NCBI GenBank assembly: GCA_009602735.1
Contig: WELA01009562.1
Location: 67,400-120,451, forward strand
Direction of reading: 5' to 3'
DNA length: 53,052 nucleotides
Source: Mesotaenium endlicherianum
Taxonomy: Eukaryota > Streptophyta > Zygnematophyceae > Zygnematales > Mesotaeniaceae
A program made the position numbers and the translations under genes. How positions within the stretch are numbered: position 1 is the stretch's first letter; every line of letters starts with the position of its first letter. Shown here one piece after another: positions 34,498-45,872 of the stretch. The notes under the pieces were generated by a model. The model ran no database searches and had not been told where the DNA came from. It worked only from the letters and a program-made list of their open reading frames with translations.

Positions 34498-34509
34498 GCT
34501 CCGATACCA
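34498..34509 (-). other. Element C primer binding site
   Basis: TGGTATCGGAGC on the element strand, one G after the 5' LTR. It is identical to the site of elements A, B, D and F although the families are otherwise distinct. Confidence 0.8.
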
Positions 34510-34510
34510 C

Positions 34511-35013
34511 TGTAGTGAAACAGATAGATAAAGTACTTAGTAAAACAGAATACTTTATCTATTCAAGACAAGGATCTTTGAACACAAGTGGTAGCTTCTT
34601 GAAAGAGAGATGGCTTCTTGAAAGTTAATATATTTCTGGATTTTGGCAAGTACAAGAGTGATTCTGGAATGTCTTTCTATGTTCTAGCTCTTGTTTATAT
34701 ACTTGCTACATAAGTAATTTCTAGGAAGGTGTATGTTGATGTGTTGGCACCCAACACATCCCAAAACTTGCCACCTCTTTCTAGAATAATGTACACATGT
34801 CCTTTTGACCTAAAAATGGCACATCTGACTTTTGCCACATGGAGTTCTTCTAGGTCTTTCCTCTAACTTCGAAAATGCCTTGGAAGGTACAAAGGACATG
34901 AACCAAGTTACTAGAGTACCTATTCACACTTGACTCCACACAATACTACTCCAAATATATTTGAAAACATTAAAATATATGCGAACTAATATATAATAAC
35001 TCGAATCACTACA
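34511..35013 (-). repeat. Element C 5' LTR (503 bp)
   Basis: Same termini as the 3' LTR. It holds the TATA box TATATAAA (complement of about 34694-34701) and, further upstream in element orientation, the perfect 10-bp dyad GATGTGTTGG-N3-CCAACACATC (34738-34747 and 34751-34760). Transcription would start within a few tens of bases after the TATA box; this is inferred from spacing only. Confidence 0.93.
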
Positions 35014-35018
35014 GATAT

Positions 35019-35146
35019 AGATGGGTAAAGGGAATTCACTCCAAGGGCAAAGATCGCTCCCAGATTATACACGCTTCCACCTATCTCTGCACTTATATAT
35101 ATTTAATTGAAATATATTTATCTTGAATAAGCAAAATTCATTTCTG
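35019..35146 (+). repeat. Element E 5' LTR, remainder after element C
   Basis: Aligns with about 40550-40676 of the right block (both contain GGGCAAAGAT and CTTGAATAAGCAA). Its end is somewhat decayed (CTG instead of TCA). The PBS-like TGGTATCCGAAC begins at 35147. Confidence 0.75.
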
Positions 35147-38100
35147 TGGTATCCGAACAAAGTCCTTTCTTGAATGTCCGTGCTCGTCTTCTTTGTCTCA
35201 TGTGGTAAATGTGTGAGGCTTACTTGTGTGGTATGATGAGTCTAGGTGGAGCTTGGAAAGTGTATAATGTAGAGCATTGCACATCCTGTCCAGGATCCTT
35301 CCACTTGCTCACCTAGTGTGTCTCTTGGCTCAATGTACTATGCGGCATACTAACTTGACTTTCCTAGCCTCTTGTGTACAGATCCACGCAATGAGAAGCC
35401 TAAAGTGGAGGCTTGATGGAAGTGGTGTCTGTAAGCATCGAGGGCAGCCTCAAGGGAGTTGCATCATAGCAAGCTGGATATGACTCATTTACCTCACTTG
35501 ATCATAGTCGTTGTGTGTTGTTATAGGCAATCCACGGCTAGTATAGAGAGGGGTGTGCACTCCAGTTGTGCTAGGAGACTTGTTAGTTGTTGTGCTATCC
35601 CTTAGGATTTGAGCTTGTTGTTTTGCAAGAGACGTTCCTCTCTCATTATGTGTGTGGTAGCTAGGTTGAGGGAGCTTGAGTGTGTAGAGAAATTGAGACA
35701 GTACGTGCACACATGATTTACTAACTTAAGTTTCCAAGTATGGATTGACGACAGGTTATCCTCGCCACGGTCCAAGTGCACTACGTTGTCCACAAGCTTC
35801 AGCATGCTGCAACTTATATGTGAAGAGGCTTCGGCAGCAACAATGGCATCCTACAAATACCCTCTACTCCCAACCGTGGCTGTGACATTGTGTGCTTCTC
35901 TCGTTTGCCACATCGATTTGTGCTTGGAGGGATTAGGGTACGTGCCTTGTGCTTGAATGCTAAGTGTTAGACAGTGATTTGTGGTACTTGATGGGATCGT
36001 AGGAACTTGGGGTTTAAGCTTGAGATGGGTTTAGTCAGTGTGCTGAGGTTTATGTATGCGGGTCTTATGTGATCACTGACTTAGGCTAAGTTAGCCTGCT
36101 GGATTATTTGACCTAATGTGGTTAAAGGGATTAAGGGCTTGGATTTATGGACGCAAGGGCTTTCCTTTGACTCACTTTTACTTTGCATGGTTTATTAAGG
36201 GTCTGAGAGCAGCCGCGGACAATGAGTACTTTGAGTGCTTAAGTTGAATAAGCTTTGGGTGTTGCCATGCTTGGTGCTTATCATGTCTTACTATGGGATT
36301 ATGGCTTGTTTTGGAGCCAGCAAGGGATTCAGATAGATCAGCATATCGAGACTTGGGTATGTACGGTGTGTTGACAGCTGTATGTGAAGTCAACGTGGAT
36401 ACTAGAGGTGGTTTGACTACTTGCCTTAGGTCCACTTGACTATATGTTTTTGGATGCCACCTGTACACTTGGTCAAGCGTAAGGAGGTATGTGTCTTCGT
36501 CATAGGGAAAATCTGGGCATATTAGCAGTGTGCTAAGTTCCTGCCGGCCTCGCAGCTAACTGAGCTCGCTAGAGGCCCATGCTAGGTAGCATGCAAGGTG
36601 CATTGGTATATGCGTCTGGTGCATGGAATCTGCATCCCGGGTGCTAGAGGTAGTGGATCGCCGATTACATACCGTAAAGCACGTGTAAAATGGGCCCTGC
36701 TGTCATAGATTTACTATGCACACCTAAGTAAGGACAGAAGAGACCATCAACATTATTGACGTTCTCGCAATGCATGGCTTGAATGATCTTGTTCAGCTTG
36801 ATGCACAAACACTTTTCTTGCTAGCTTGGGGTCACAGTGCGAAAGTCTTACCAATGATTTATGCACGCTGTTGCTATTGGCTTGCTAAGTGCTTGCTGCA
36901 ATTGCAATAAGTGCCATGCATGTGCCTCCAGAGAGGAACTTAGTTTTGAGCTATACTGAGTTTGCCCATTGTCATTGGTTGAGTCTATGTGATCCCAATA
37001 TTTGCCTCGCCCTCCTGAGAACTATATAAGATGGAGTTATCAGATCTTGAGTAGACTGATGCAGCTAGCGTGTGGTGTTTACCACGCGTAGCTAAGCTCA
37101 TGGAAGACAACTTACACACTTGCTTGTTGTCTGTTTGACAGACTGAGACCAGCAAGCAGAGTGTGAAGCAATGGTGACATACAGGTCGAGAGAGGCCGAG
37201 GAGTTGGCATGCTGGACGTTGCCACGTGACGCTTCCCCACCTATCCTCTGGGTAACTTCAGGCGGTAAGGCCTGAAAAAGGGAGTATCCTGAAACATCAG
37301 AATTATGATACAGTTGGTAATTTCTGTTCCCTTTTCACTTGGATTGTTGACTCTCACTATTTGGTGGTTGTCGTTTTGGTGTATGTCTTGCTAGGAATGA
37401 CTAGTATAAGTCCTTGTATGCATGCGTTGGTAGAGTCAGCTAAGTGAGCTACTCTATGGTATTGGAGGAACTTGCTAATGGGGCCGGTTGTCTTTATCTC
37501 ATAGCAAGCTACCTACACTTCCAACTGGAGGGGTGTAATATGCTGGCTTGAGATTGGATTATTCATGGATAGAGCTTCATGGTGAGAGGGTCTGAATGGC
37601 AGTACACTCTTCCCTATGCCACTCTGGGCATTGCTCTAGTCCTGAAAAATGGACTATTTGTTTAGGGGGGAGGGGACTTTCTTTCTTGCTTACTTGGGTG
37701 TTTGCACTCTGTGTCCTCTCTTGGTTTTCCTTTTGTTGATTCTTCTCCACCCACTCGTATCGCCGCAATCATCTGTGATTGTTACTCTGTGTGGTTCTTA
37801 TGATGCGGAGTTGTAGGCACTTCTTGGTGTGCTTATGTGGTTAGAGAGGTCGAATTGACAGCTATTTAAGTTGGGAAGAGGAAGATGGGATGTGTACTAG
37901 GAGTATTTAGAAAGTTGTGCTTACCTGCATACTCAGCAGCAAGTGTACGTACTAACTGAGTCATACACAACCACATCCTATATATGTACTGCATTAATAT
38001 CAGGAGCATCAGTGACTGACTAATGTAAACTGTGAGTTGCAGTACAATGTTGGAGCAAGTGTACGTACTAATTGAGTAAGAACATTGCCATAAGTTTGGA

Positions 38101-38766
38101 TTGGATAGCTATGATGCATGGCACATCAAGGAACTGCTTGAGGTGACCAGCATATTGCTCAAAATTATATGTTTTTTTGAACTTAGTGTGTGTTTTCAAA
38201 ATGTGGTTAAAATTTAAAATTTTGTTGGGCTCATTAACCTGATGCTACTCATCTTGTGAGGGCATTTAATGCCATCAAACCAGTTGGTCTCTCTTTTCCT
38301 TCAGTGCGCTCAATTTTGAGCAAGTACCTAAGTCACAAGAAATTGCTTGTGAGGAGCTTTCAAGGTGTAAGCACGACAGGAGTTGAAGACCAAGAGAAGG
38401 AGAAAAGGCTTAATTAAGTAGGCTGAGCTTTAATAACATTCTTTCATTGTTTGACCTCGAAAGGAGGCTGTTTGATTTGGGTGTGGTTTGCATGGTGTGA
38501 GGTGCTCTGTTGTGTCTTTCAACTGGAAGGACTCCTGTGAGTAGGGATAAGTCCATGCATGTCTTCAGTTATTGATTGTGAAGTCAGATGGTTATTAGCA
38601 TGACAGTTTGCTGTAATTGATTTTTACTTGCATTGGGTAGGTAAATATATCACGCTCATGTTTTGTTTGCTTACTTTGTTTCACCTGGCTGACTGAAGTG
38701 TTCTATTAAATAAATGAATCGTATGCTGAGTGTTGTCGAGATTACAACAATCTAAGTTAAGGAGAT
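35147..38766 (+). other. Element E interior, no recognisable coding sequence
   Basis: About 3.6 kb, rich in T and G on the plus strand. The longest open frames are under 100 codons and show no Gag, RT, integrase or other motif. The left edge carries the PBS-like site. The right edge (about 38735-38766) carries TGTTGTCGAG, ACAACA and the purine tract AAGTTAAGGAGAT. No internal element is visible. Confidence 0.65.
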
Positions 38767-40676
38767 TGTACTAAATCAATTTATTATTTATTAAATTAAT
38801 CGCATTTATAAATACAACCTTAGATAAGTATTATGTCAATATACTCACATGTGCGAGTTCATCTAAATAAATGTATGTCGATATATTGCGAGTTTACTTA
38901 CTTTGTCAAAAAGGTCAGCTGGATGACTTTTGTATCATAGTATAGTTGGATGAGATTTTATATACCAATTATATATAGGACATAATATCACTAGGTTGAT
39001 ACATAGTAAGCTCGTATAATAATAGTTAGTCTACTTGGACTCAGTATTCTGAGGATAGATATATTCGTATAGATATTTGTAGACTGGCACATGTGACCGT
39101 AGGATACTGAAAGTCGTGAGGTCAACTGAGATTTGGTAGACCGATGTCCTACCGGTGTGGTTAACTCCTGGGTAGGCGGAGCCGTCGTCAATCAACTGAA
39201 CAATTAGGACTTCAGTCTACCGACCAATTAATATGGTCGTTATACCTTGATCTGTGGGTCCCAACTTAACGGGTTACCCACGAAACGGCCCACCTTTCGC
39301 TGTGGTCACTAGGTACATAGCAGGCTAGGATCTCGTAGTCCCTCATTCTGGACAGTAGGCTTTAGAGTCAGATTTTTTACTTGCAAATTATGTGTGCACT
39401 TTTGGGTTCGTTATTATGACCAGCTTTCACGGAAATTGACATGGCGCCTTCGTCTGTGCTTCAAATGGAGCGAACTAGGACATTTTGAAAAGGTGCGTTT
39501 GTTGCCGTTGAGTTTGCATTATTTGAAGTATTATTGAAATGAATTGACCTACCAAATAGGCGATTAACAATTAATGAAGATCATTATACCAGCAAGTAAT
39601 CTTTATGGTATTTTATGTTCTTTGATTAAACAACAAAAGACAACGTACTAGCAGTTGACAATGTTCGGAAGTCGAATGGGAGTAAACTAGCATCAATAAT
39701 GCAAATCAGTAAACTCACACATAAGCATGGCTAGGAGACAGTGCATATCAATGGCTTCTCGCCTTGGATTCAGATCTCTCTCAGTAAGCTGTACAAGAGA
39801 GTTGGCCTCGTTTCCGAATGCCGAACTCGAGAGCAATACCTAGCATATGTACATGGAATGAGTTTACTGTTCAACGGCCAGTGCGATGGCACCGCCTACC
39901 CGGGAGTTAACCATGTTGGTAGGATCTCGATTAACCAAATCCACCACCATCTCCCCTCATCCCGAATCGCCATCCATCCTAAGGATGTCATCTGGCCATT
40001 CATCTAGCACACCACACTTAGATGCATATCTAGGCATTTCGCTGCTACCGAGTACGGAAGTCAGCTGGCTGTCAAAGAATGTGTCAGCAAGCTGACCTAA
40101 GCTGACTTCAGCCTGCTGCCCTCGGCTGAGTCATTAAATTGATTATTTTATTAAATCCAGTAGACTCAATATTGACTAAAGATCAGCAGACTGAACTTAT
40201 TTAACTATCTAAATTTAAAAGAATATTATATCAGCCAATATACTGATTCAGTTCAATTATTGACAGAGTTATTCCCTCTGATATTTCGGGGTTGCATAGC
40301 GGACAAATTCCATGGTTTTGCAATTAAGTCAGTGGGATGTGTTTTAGCTACTTTATGGTCATCTAAATGAGAGCGCCTTTGCTATTCAGTCCCCTGATGT
40401 TGTGTATGTGCTTATACATGCTTGTATGCCTGGTAGGCAAGAGGCCATGAGTTTCTGAAGGAGAAGCTCTAGTCCTCAAGCTCGCCTCTTTCTTGTGCCT
40501 TGTGTTAGTGTGCAACTATGGCACATTAGGGTAAGTGAGTCAAGGGGTATAGATGAGTAGACGGAATTTATTCTAAGGGCAAAGATTGCTCCCGAATTTT
40601 ACACGTTTTCACCTATCTCTGATCTCATATATTCAAACGAAATATTTTTATCTTGAATAAGCAAGATTCATTTTCA
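38767..40676 (+). repeat. Element E 3' LTR, interrupted by a solo LTR
   Basis: Begins TGTACTAAATC and ends ATTCATTTTCA. The segment 39535-40255, plus one copy of the ATTAT target duplication, is foreign; without it the block is 1184 bp. The corresponding intact site is visible in the 5' LTR near 28038-28048 (AGTATTATTGA), which confirms the insertion point. Confidence 0.8.
39535..40255 (-). repeat. Solo LTR of family A (721 bp)
   Basis: Runs from TGAAATGAATTGACC to GATTCAGTTCA, flanked by the perfect 5-bp duplication ATTAT (39530-39534 and 40256-40260). An undisturbed copy of the target exists in the other E LTR. A lone LTR with one duplication is the product of recombination between the two LTRs of a former full element. 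Confidence 0.93.
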
Positions 40677-41247
40677 TTTGAAAACCCAGTTGGTCTTTGG
40701 CACGCAGCAATGCGATCATGATCCTTTTGTCCTCCTGTTGGGACTGAGACATGCTCGCCATTTGCGATTGCATCTGCACAAATAAAGCTCCCAAATCCAC
40801 ATTTTGAGGTGGTAACCCAGCAAACGCAGCAGCAGCAACATTAACTCGATCAGTAGCAGCTTCTGCATTTCCGATTACTGCCGCTCCGGCTATGCCTGTT
40901 GCGCTCAATTGTCTGCGAATTTGAGGAAGAGGTATGACAGTAGGCACAGCAGGAGGTTGGTTTCGGAGATTAGCCCTCTCTGCCATTTGCTCTTCCCCCG
41001 TCAGGACCCTCCTGTTTACTGCCTTCTCTACCTCTTTGGCTAATTGCTCGTCTTCAGCCAGCTGTGCTGCTACTGCAACAAGGGCTGCTGCCTGCTCAAC
41101 AGCTTCTCTAGCTCTTGCATCATGCAGCGTTTCTAAGTAGGTACGGGGTCCAAAGACGCGACTTTCGTATTGCCCTTCCACAATGTCATCATTGTCCTCA
41201 TCCTCCATTTCCCGAGAGTTGCTAGCTTGAGATCTAGTCCTTACCAT
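40677..41247 (-). pseudogene. gag: Element F gag, N-terminal 190 codons, cut by element E
   Basis: Starts MVRTRSQASNSREMEDED and follows A Gag (about two thirds identical by eye) up to KDQLGF, where the E LTR ends. The short continuation is at 27213-27249 on the far side of E. The reading frame is open up to the break. It is a diverged subfamily of A. Confidence 0.8.
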
Positions 41248-41280
41248 ACACGACTACTGTAATAACTGCTCCGATACCAC

Positions 41281-41973
41281 TGAAATGAATTGACTTACCA
41301 ATAGGCGATTAACAAATAAGAAAGATCTTCATATCAGCGAGTAATCCTTATGGTATTTTCTGTATACTGAATAAACAGCAAAAGACAACACGTTAGCAGC
41401 AAACAATACACGTAAGTCGAATGCAAGAAAACTAGCATCAATAATGCAATCAGTCAACTCATACATAAGCAAGGCTAGAAGACAGTGCGTATCAATGGGT
41501 TCTCGCCTTGGATTTAGATCTCTCTGAATAAGCAGTACAAGAGAGTTGGCCTCATTTCCGAATGCCGACCTCGAGAGCAATACCTAGCATATGTACATGA
41601 GTTTATTGTTCAACGGCAAGTGCGATGGCACCGCCTACCCGGGAGTTAACCACGTTGGTAGGACCTCGGCTAACCGAATCCACAGCCATCCCCCACCATC
41701 CCAAATCGCCATCCACCTTACGGGTGTCATCTGGCCACTCATCTAGTACACCACACTTAGTTTGCCGCTGCCGAGTACGGCAGTCAGCTGACTGTCAAAG
41801 AATGTGTCAGCGAGCTGACCCAAGTCAACAAGCTGACCTAATTAACTTCAGCCTGCTGCTCTCGACTGAGTCATTTAACTAAGTTTCAAATATCTAACAG
41901 ACTTAATAAGAATTAAAGTTCAGCAGATTGAATTTTTAAATAAATATTACATCTATCCAATATATTCATTACA
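41281..41973 (-). repeat. Element F 5' LTR (693 bp)
   Basis: Begins TGAAATGAATTGAC and ends ATTCATTACA on the plus strand. It is preceded by the PBS (complement of 41268-41279) and the F gag. It is shorter and more diverged than the A and B LTRs. The 3' LTR of F is not in the window. Confidence 0.87.
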
Positions 41974-42029
41974 TGTATGCACTAGACTTATCGAGGATGC
42001 TCACTAACTTCATTTATTTGATAAGGTGT

Positions 42030-42973
42030 TCAATGATGACGAGAATGAAACACATACCACATGTAGAGAGGGGTAAGGATCCTGCTAGATTTAGGGATCA
42101 TTGATAGAATAGTCTTTGCATGGAGAGTGGATTGAGGATTGACGCAATCGCAAGATGTACAAGAGTGCACAAAATTGGTGACCTGGCTCACTAACCCATC
42201 CCACCAGAATTCAGTCTGCAAGTGGCTCCTTGTACGTTGAATACCGAATTGGCCAGATTCCTCGTGAACCTTACAAATGAGAGGACCACATTTTGCTGGT
42301 GGAAGGACAACTCTGGTGTGGTGAGGAAAAACACGCAACAAAGTCCTCTCATGGCATTGATAACGCACACTGCGATGCAAGACTCGATCACGCTCACATG
42401 GAGAGAGAGGGGAGGACCAAGCTTGGATACACAGGAACTCAAGTGCGGAAGGGTCAGACCAGATGTCTAGGGTCACCTGAGGGAGGAGTGGAATTTGAAC
42501 CAATGGCGTAAGCGGACAGAGTGGAGATGAGACCTAATATAAGCGGCATGACAAGCGGGTAACATGTGCACCTGTTTATTAGACGCAAAGCGAGCTCCGG
42601 TGAGGTCCACATTGTTGGAATCCGGCTTCTGACTCAGACAATCCGCATCTTGATTACTTAAGCCTGCCTCATGTTTTATCGTGAAACATTCTTGAAGGAT
42701 AAGAGCCCAATGTGCATGCTTCTGGGTGAGTTTCTAGTTAGTCATTAGCCATTGCAATAGTTGGTGATGAATGATGAGTGTGAATGGTGCACCATAGAGG
42801 TAAGGACAAAAGTGTACCACTGCCCAAATTGCAGCCAGTTTAGTCACATCCAGCAAGGTTATTACTACGGCTGGCATAAGCAGCAACATATTTGTGACCC
42901 TCAGCATCCTCTTTATCAAGGATGGCACCCAACCCAAGATGACTCCAATTGCTGTGCAAAGAAAGGGCTTGCT
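42030..42973 (-). pseudogene. Relic of a third Ty3/gypsy family: RNase H and integrase zinc domain
   Basis: From 42973 downward the minus strand reads, with frameshifts and stops, an RNase H segment (GLGAILDKEDAEGHKYVAAY, then WAVVHFCPYLYG), a tether region and an integrase zinc domain (CKVHEESGQFGIQRTR, then CTSCD). The order and motifs are those of Ty3/gypsy Pol, but the sequence is unlike A or C. It is cut at 42973 by element B and fades out near 42030. The 56 bases at 41974-42029 show nothing recognisable. Confidence 0.75.
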
Positions 42974-43692
42974 TGAAATGAATCGACTTACCAAATAGGC
43001 GATTAATACTTAATAAAGATCTTTATATCAGCAAGTAATCTTTATGGTATTTCCGTTAACTGGTTAAACGGCAAAGGACAATACTCTAGCAAGGAATAAT
43101 ACTCGTAAGTCAAATGCGAGTAACCTAGCATCAATGATGCAAATCAGTAAACTCAAACATAAGCAAGGTTAGAAGACAGTGCGTATCAATGGCTTCTCGC
43201 CTTGGATTCAGATCTCTCTCAGTAAGCTGTACAAGAGAGTTGGCCTCGTTTCCGAATGCCGAACTCGAGGGCAATGCCTAGCATATGTACATGGAATGAG
43301 TTTACTGTTCAACGGTCAGTGCGATGGCACCGCCTACCCGGGAGTTAACCACGTTGGTAGGACCTCGGTTAACCAAATCCACCGCCATCTCCCATCATCC
43401 CGAATAGCCATCCATCATAGGGATGTCATCTGGCTATTCATCTAGCATATCGCACTTAGATGCATATCAAGGCAGTTCGCTGCTACCGAGTACGGAAGTC
43501 AGCTGGCTGTCAAAGAATGGGTCAGCAAGCTGACTTATATGGACTTCAGCCTGCTGCTTTCGGCTGAGTCATTAAACTGATAATTATGTAAAGTCCAGCA
43601 GACTGACTATTAACTAAAGTTCAGCAGGCTGAACTTAATTAACTATTATATTTAAATGAATATTATATCCACTAATATACTGATTCATTACA
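42974..43692 (-). repeat. Element B 3' LTR (719 bp)
   Basis: From about 43277 to its inner end it is identical by eye to the A left LTR, while the outer 170 bases differ at about ten sites. The PPT AAGTTGGAGGGAT (complement of 43693-43705) and the 8-bp hairpin follow as in A. Confidence 0.9.
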
Positions 43693-43805
43693 ATCCCTCC
43701 AACTTAACTTGTTGTCGCCTCGACAACATTAAACTGCAGAAATTTTAAATAAGGGAACTGAACCTGACCAGCCTCCCTTACTGACTGCCTCTTCAGCGTG
43801 TCACC

Positions 43806-45482
43806 TTAAGGGGTTGTTCCTGGGGCTTCAGGATCAGGAGACGGAGATCTGGACCTAGATCTGGACAGCCCTCTAGGTCTGTCAGCTGGCCTTCTAAAGA
43901 ACCCTGTTTGCTCTAAAGTTGGCCCTCGAGGAGAACGGAGGATGGTGGCCTGCTCTTCAACCACTTGGGTGTTGATTCCCACATAGACAGGCATTCCAGT
44001 AGGATGCTGAAATACATTGGCTAGAGGTACATGCCCCTGAGCGGAGGGGGAGGCTGGCATACCTCTGGCCCACCCGCGTGTCCCTCTTCTGGCACCCCTG
44101 TCCTCTGGGGATTTCTGTCTGTGTCTGCTGCCCAGTACAGTCAGATCAGCTTCTTCCCCTGCTTGGGCAGGTGGGCTGGGGGAGCGAGCGCGGGGTCCAG
44201 TTGTCGCCATAACGGGGATCACATTCCACACACCTGATCGTGGTTCTTTAGGAAGTGCCACTGCCTGTCCCTGGGTATCCTGAGTACCTGCTGCTGATGC
44301 TTCTCCTCTGCCTTGTTCTTCTTCCTCATCCTCCTCATCCTCCTCCTCGGAGAGAGTAGGGGTCTCGTCCACTAAGTCGTCCTGCTCCCTAGTAGACATG
44401 GAGTAGTCTACCGACCTCCCTTTCTTAGGGCGCGCTGGAGGTTGCTTGGCCTTCAGCCTACTGATATCTATCCGGCCTGCATTCTTTGCCCATTTGACAA
44501 AGGCATGCTTTCCCTTAGAGAAGTACTCTCTTCCCCTCCTCCTATGTTCCTTGGTCTCTGCATTCATATTGCTCAGGCATCCATTCAGCCTGGGGTCCCA
44601 AGGGGCAATGTGAGGTGGTAGGATGAGATAGCCGTCTAGGCCATAGTGGAAGTCATCCGGTTGGGCTCGGTCACACTCCTGCTTCTTATTTGTGACGGTC
44701 ATCCACCTCCAGTCTGTTGGCTGCTGGTAGTACTGGGGTCCGTGCTCAGCCTTCCTCAGTTTACACGGGAACCAGTGGGGAGAGAACATCTGCTGTCCTG
44801 CTTCCCTGGCCAAGTACTCCCAGCTCCTTCTCTCAACTTCATTGTAAGCTGGCAGGAGTGTGAGGTAGAATACCGTATCCTTAAAGCTATCGGGCCGCAT
44901 GCTCACCATCCGGATGAGTCTCTGATCTCCCACTATTCCCGGTATGGGGACCGGCTTGTCCTCTGAATCATCTGCGAGATACCGGGCCTGCTCTGCTGTA
45001 TAGCCCACCATCTTAGCATAATCTTCGTAAAGGACCACGCCGGTGTGTGTCTCGATGTACCTGTCCAGTGCTGTAGCTCCTTCCTTCTGTAGCAGTGTTG
45101 TCTGTTCCAGCCTGTTGATCTCCTGGGCTGCCAGCAATGCTTCCTTCAGGTTATCGAAGTTTTGGCCACCCACCACAGTATACCTGTAAGTGGCCAAGCT
45201 CTTCTGTCTGTCCGCTTCAATCTTTTTTCTTTTCTCCTCTTCTGCCGCTGCCGCTTCTTCTTGCTGTTTCTTCTGTCTCTCCTCCTCAGCCTTCCTGAGG
45301 TTTTCCGCTTCCTGATCCTTCTTCCTCTGTGCCTCTTCTGCCGCCTCTTGTTGTTTGCGGACCCTTTCTTGTTCTCTCCTGGTGAGGGACGTCGCTGCTA
45401 GCTCCTTCTGGTATTGCTCCATTGTCCTCCTGGCTTCTTCTGCCTTGCGCTTTCTGTCCTCCTTTTGTGTGGTGGGCGCCAT
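43806..45482 (-). CDS. Element B third ORF, same protein as in element A
   Basis: 558 codons from the ATG at 45480-45482. The protein appears identical to that of A; the only difference I find is in the intronic upstream codons (CLGYM against CPGYM). Synonymous changes cluster in the first 50 codons. The splice acceptor (45484-45485) and donor motif (45585-45590) are kept; the branch motif is TACTAAT. Domain layout is as described for A. Confidence 0.8.
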   Translation of the reverse strand: MAPTTQKEDRKRKAEEARRTMEQYQKELAATSLTRREQERVRKQQEAAEEAQRKKDQEAENLRKAEEERQKKQQEEAAAAEEEKRKKIEADRQKSLATYRYTVVGGQNFDNLKEALLAAQEINRLEQTTLLQKEGATALDRYIETHTGVVLYEDYAKMVGYTAEQARYLADDSEDKPVPIPGIVGDQRLIRMVSMRPDSFKDTVFYLTLLPAYNEVERRSWEYLAREAGQQMFSPHWFPCKLRKAEHGPQYYQQPTDWRWMTVTNKKQECDRAQPDDFHYGLDGYLILPPHIAPWDPRLNGCLSNMNAETKEHRRRGREYFSKGKHAFVKWAKNAGRIDISRLKAKQPPARPKKGRSVDYSMSTREQDDLVDETPTLSEEEDEEDEEEEQGRGEASAAGTQDTQGQAVALPKEPRSGVWNVIPVMATTGPRARSPSPPAQAGEEADLTVLGSRHRQKSPEDRGARRGTRGWARGMPASPSAQGHVPLANVFQHPTGMPVYVGINTQVVEEQATILRSPRGPTLEQTGFFRRPADRPRGLSRSRSRSPSPDPEAPGTTP

Positions 45483-45872
45483 CCTGCACATGTAACCAAG
45501 GCACAAATTAGTAGGATATGGACCTTTGTCACAGGGATTGCAGGAAGTATGTTAGTATTAGTATAGTGGCTTCGCTACTGTTTACCTTACAGGATGATTG
45601 CTAAAAGTTGACGTAGTTGCGATGCGCTACACATAAACGTATGAGTGTGTTTTAGGGTGAGTTAAGTGATGTAGTGTTATGCGAGGCCCTTTTTCCTTCA
45701 GCTCAAGGTGCTTTATGTGGGCCAGGCTGTCCCCTCTGTCACTATGTTGACACTTAGGGTTCACGTAACTGTTCTTTTATCGCTCTCGCTCACTAACTGT
45801 CATATATTTTCCCCTCCAACTTAAATGGAGACAGGACCGCCTGTCACCTTCCCGTGTCAACTGAAATGACAG

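Larger units (their letters stand above)
28334..35013 (-). mobile_element. Element C: complete Ty3/gypsy chromovirus
   Basis: 6680 bp, with a perfect target duplication GATAT (28329-28333 and 35014-35018). In minus-strand order: 5' LTR 34511-35013, PBS 34498-34509, gag, pol in the -1 frame, PPT 28837-28850, 3' LTR 28334-28836. LTRs are 503 bp each with about ten differences by eye (about 2%), so insertion is fairly recent. Both genes are open. It sits inside the 5' LTR of element E. Confidence 0.95.
27250..40676 (+). mobile_element. Element E: large LTR element without coding capacity (LARD-like), itself twice invaded
   Basis: Two matching long terminal blocks, about 1212 bp (27250-28333 plus 35019-35146) and 1184 bp (38767-39534 plus 40261-40676), flank a 3.6-kb interior. 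The left block is split by element C and the right block by a solo LTR. The interior begins with a PBS-like TGGTATCCGAAC (35147-35158). It ends with TGTTGTCG, a decayed hairpin and AAGTTAAGGAGAT directly before the right block, closely resembling the PPT region of element A. I find no gag or pol in it. This matches the definition of a large retrotransposon derivative, probably mobilised by family-A proteins (inference). Confidence 0.75.

Noticed and set aside
42965-42973. CTTGCT left of element B as remnant of the family-C target (CTTGCTTGTCTCC)
   Set aside because: The sequence before it is a third-family pol relic in frame with CTTGCT, so the match is probably chance.
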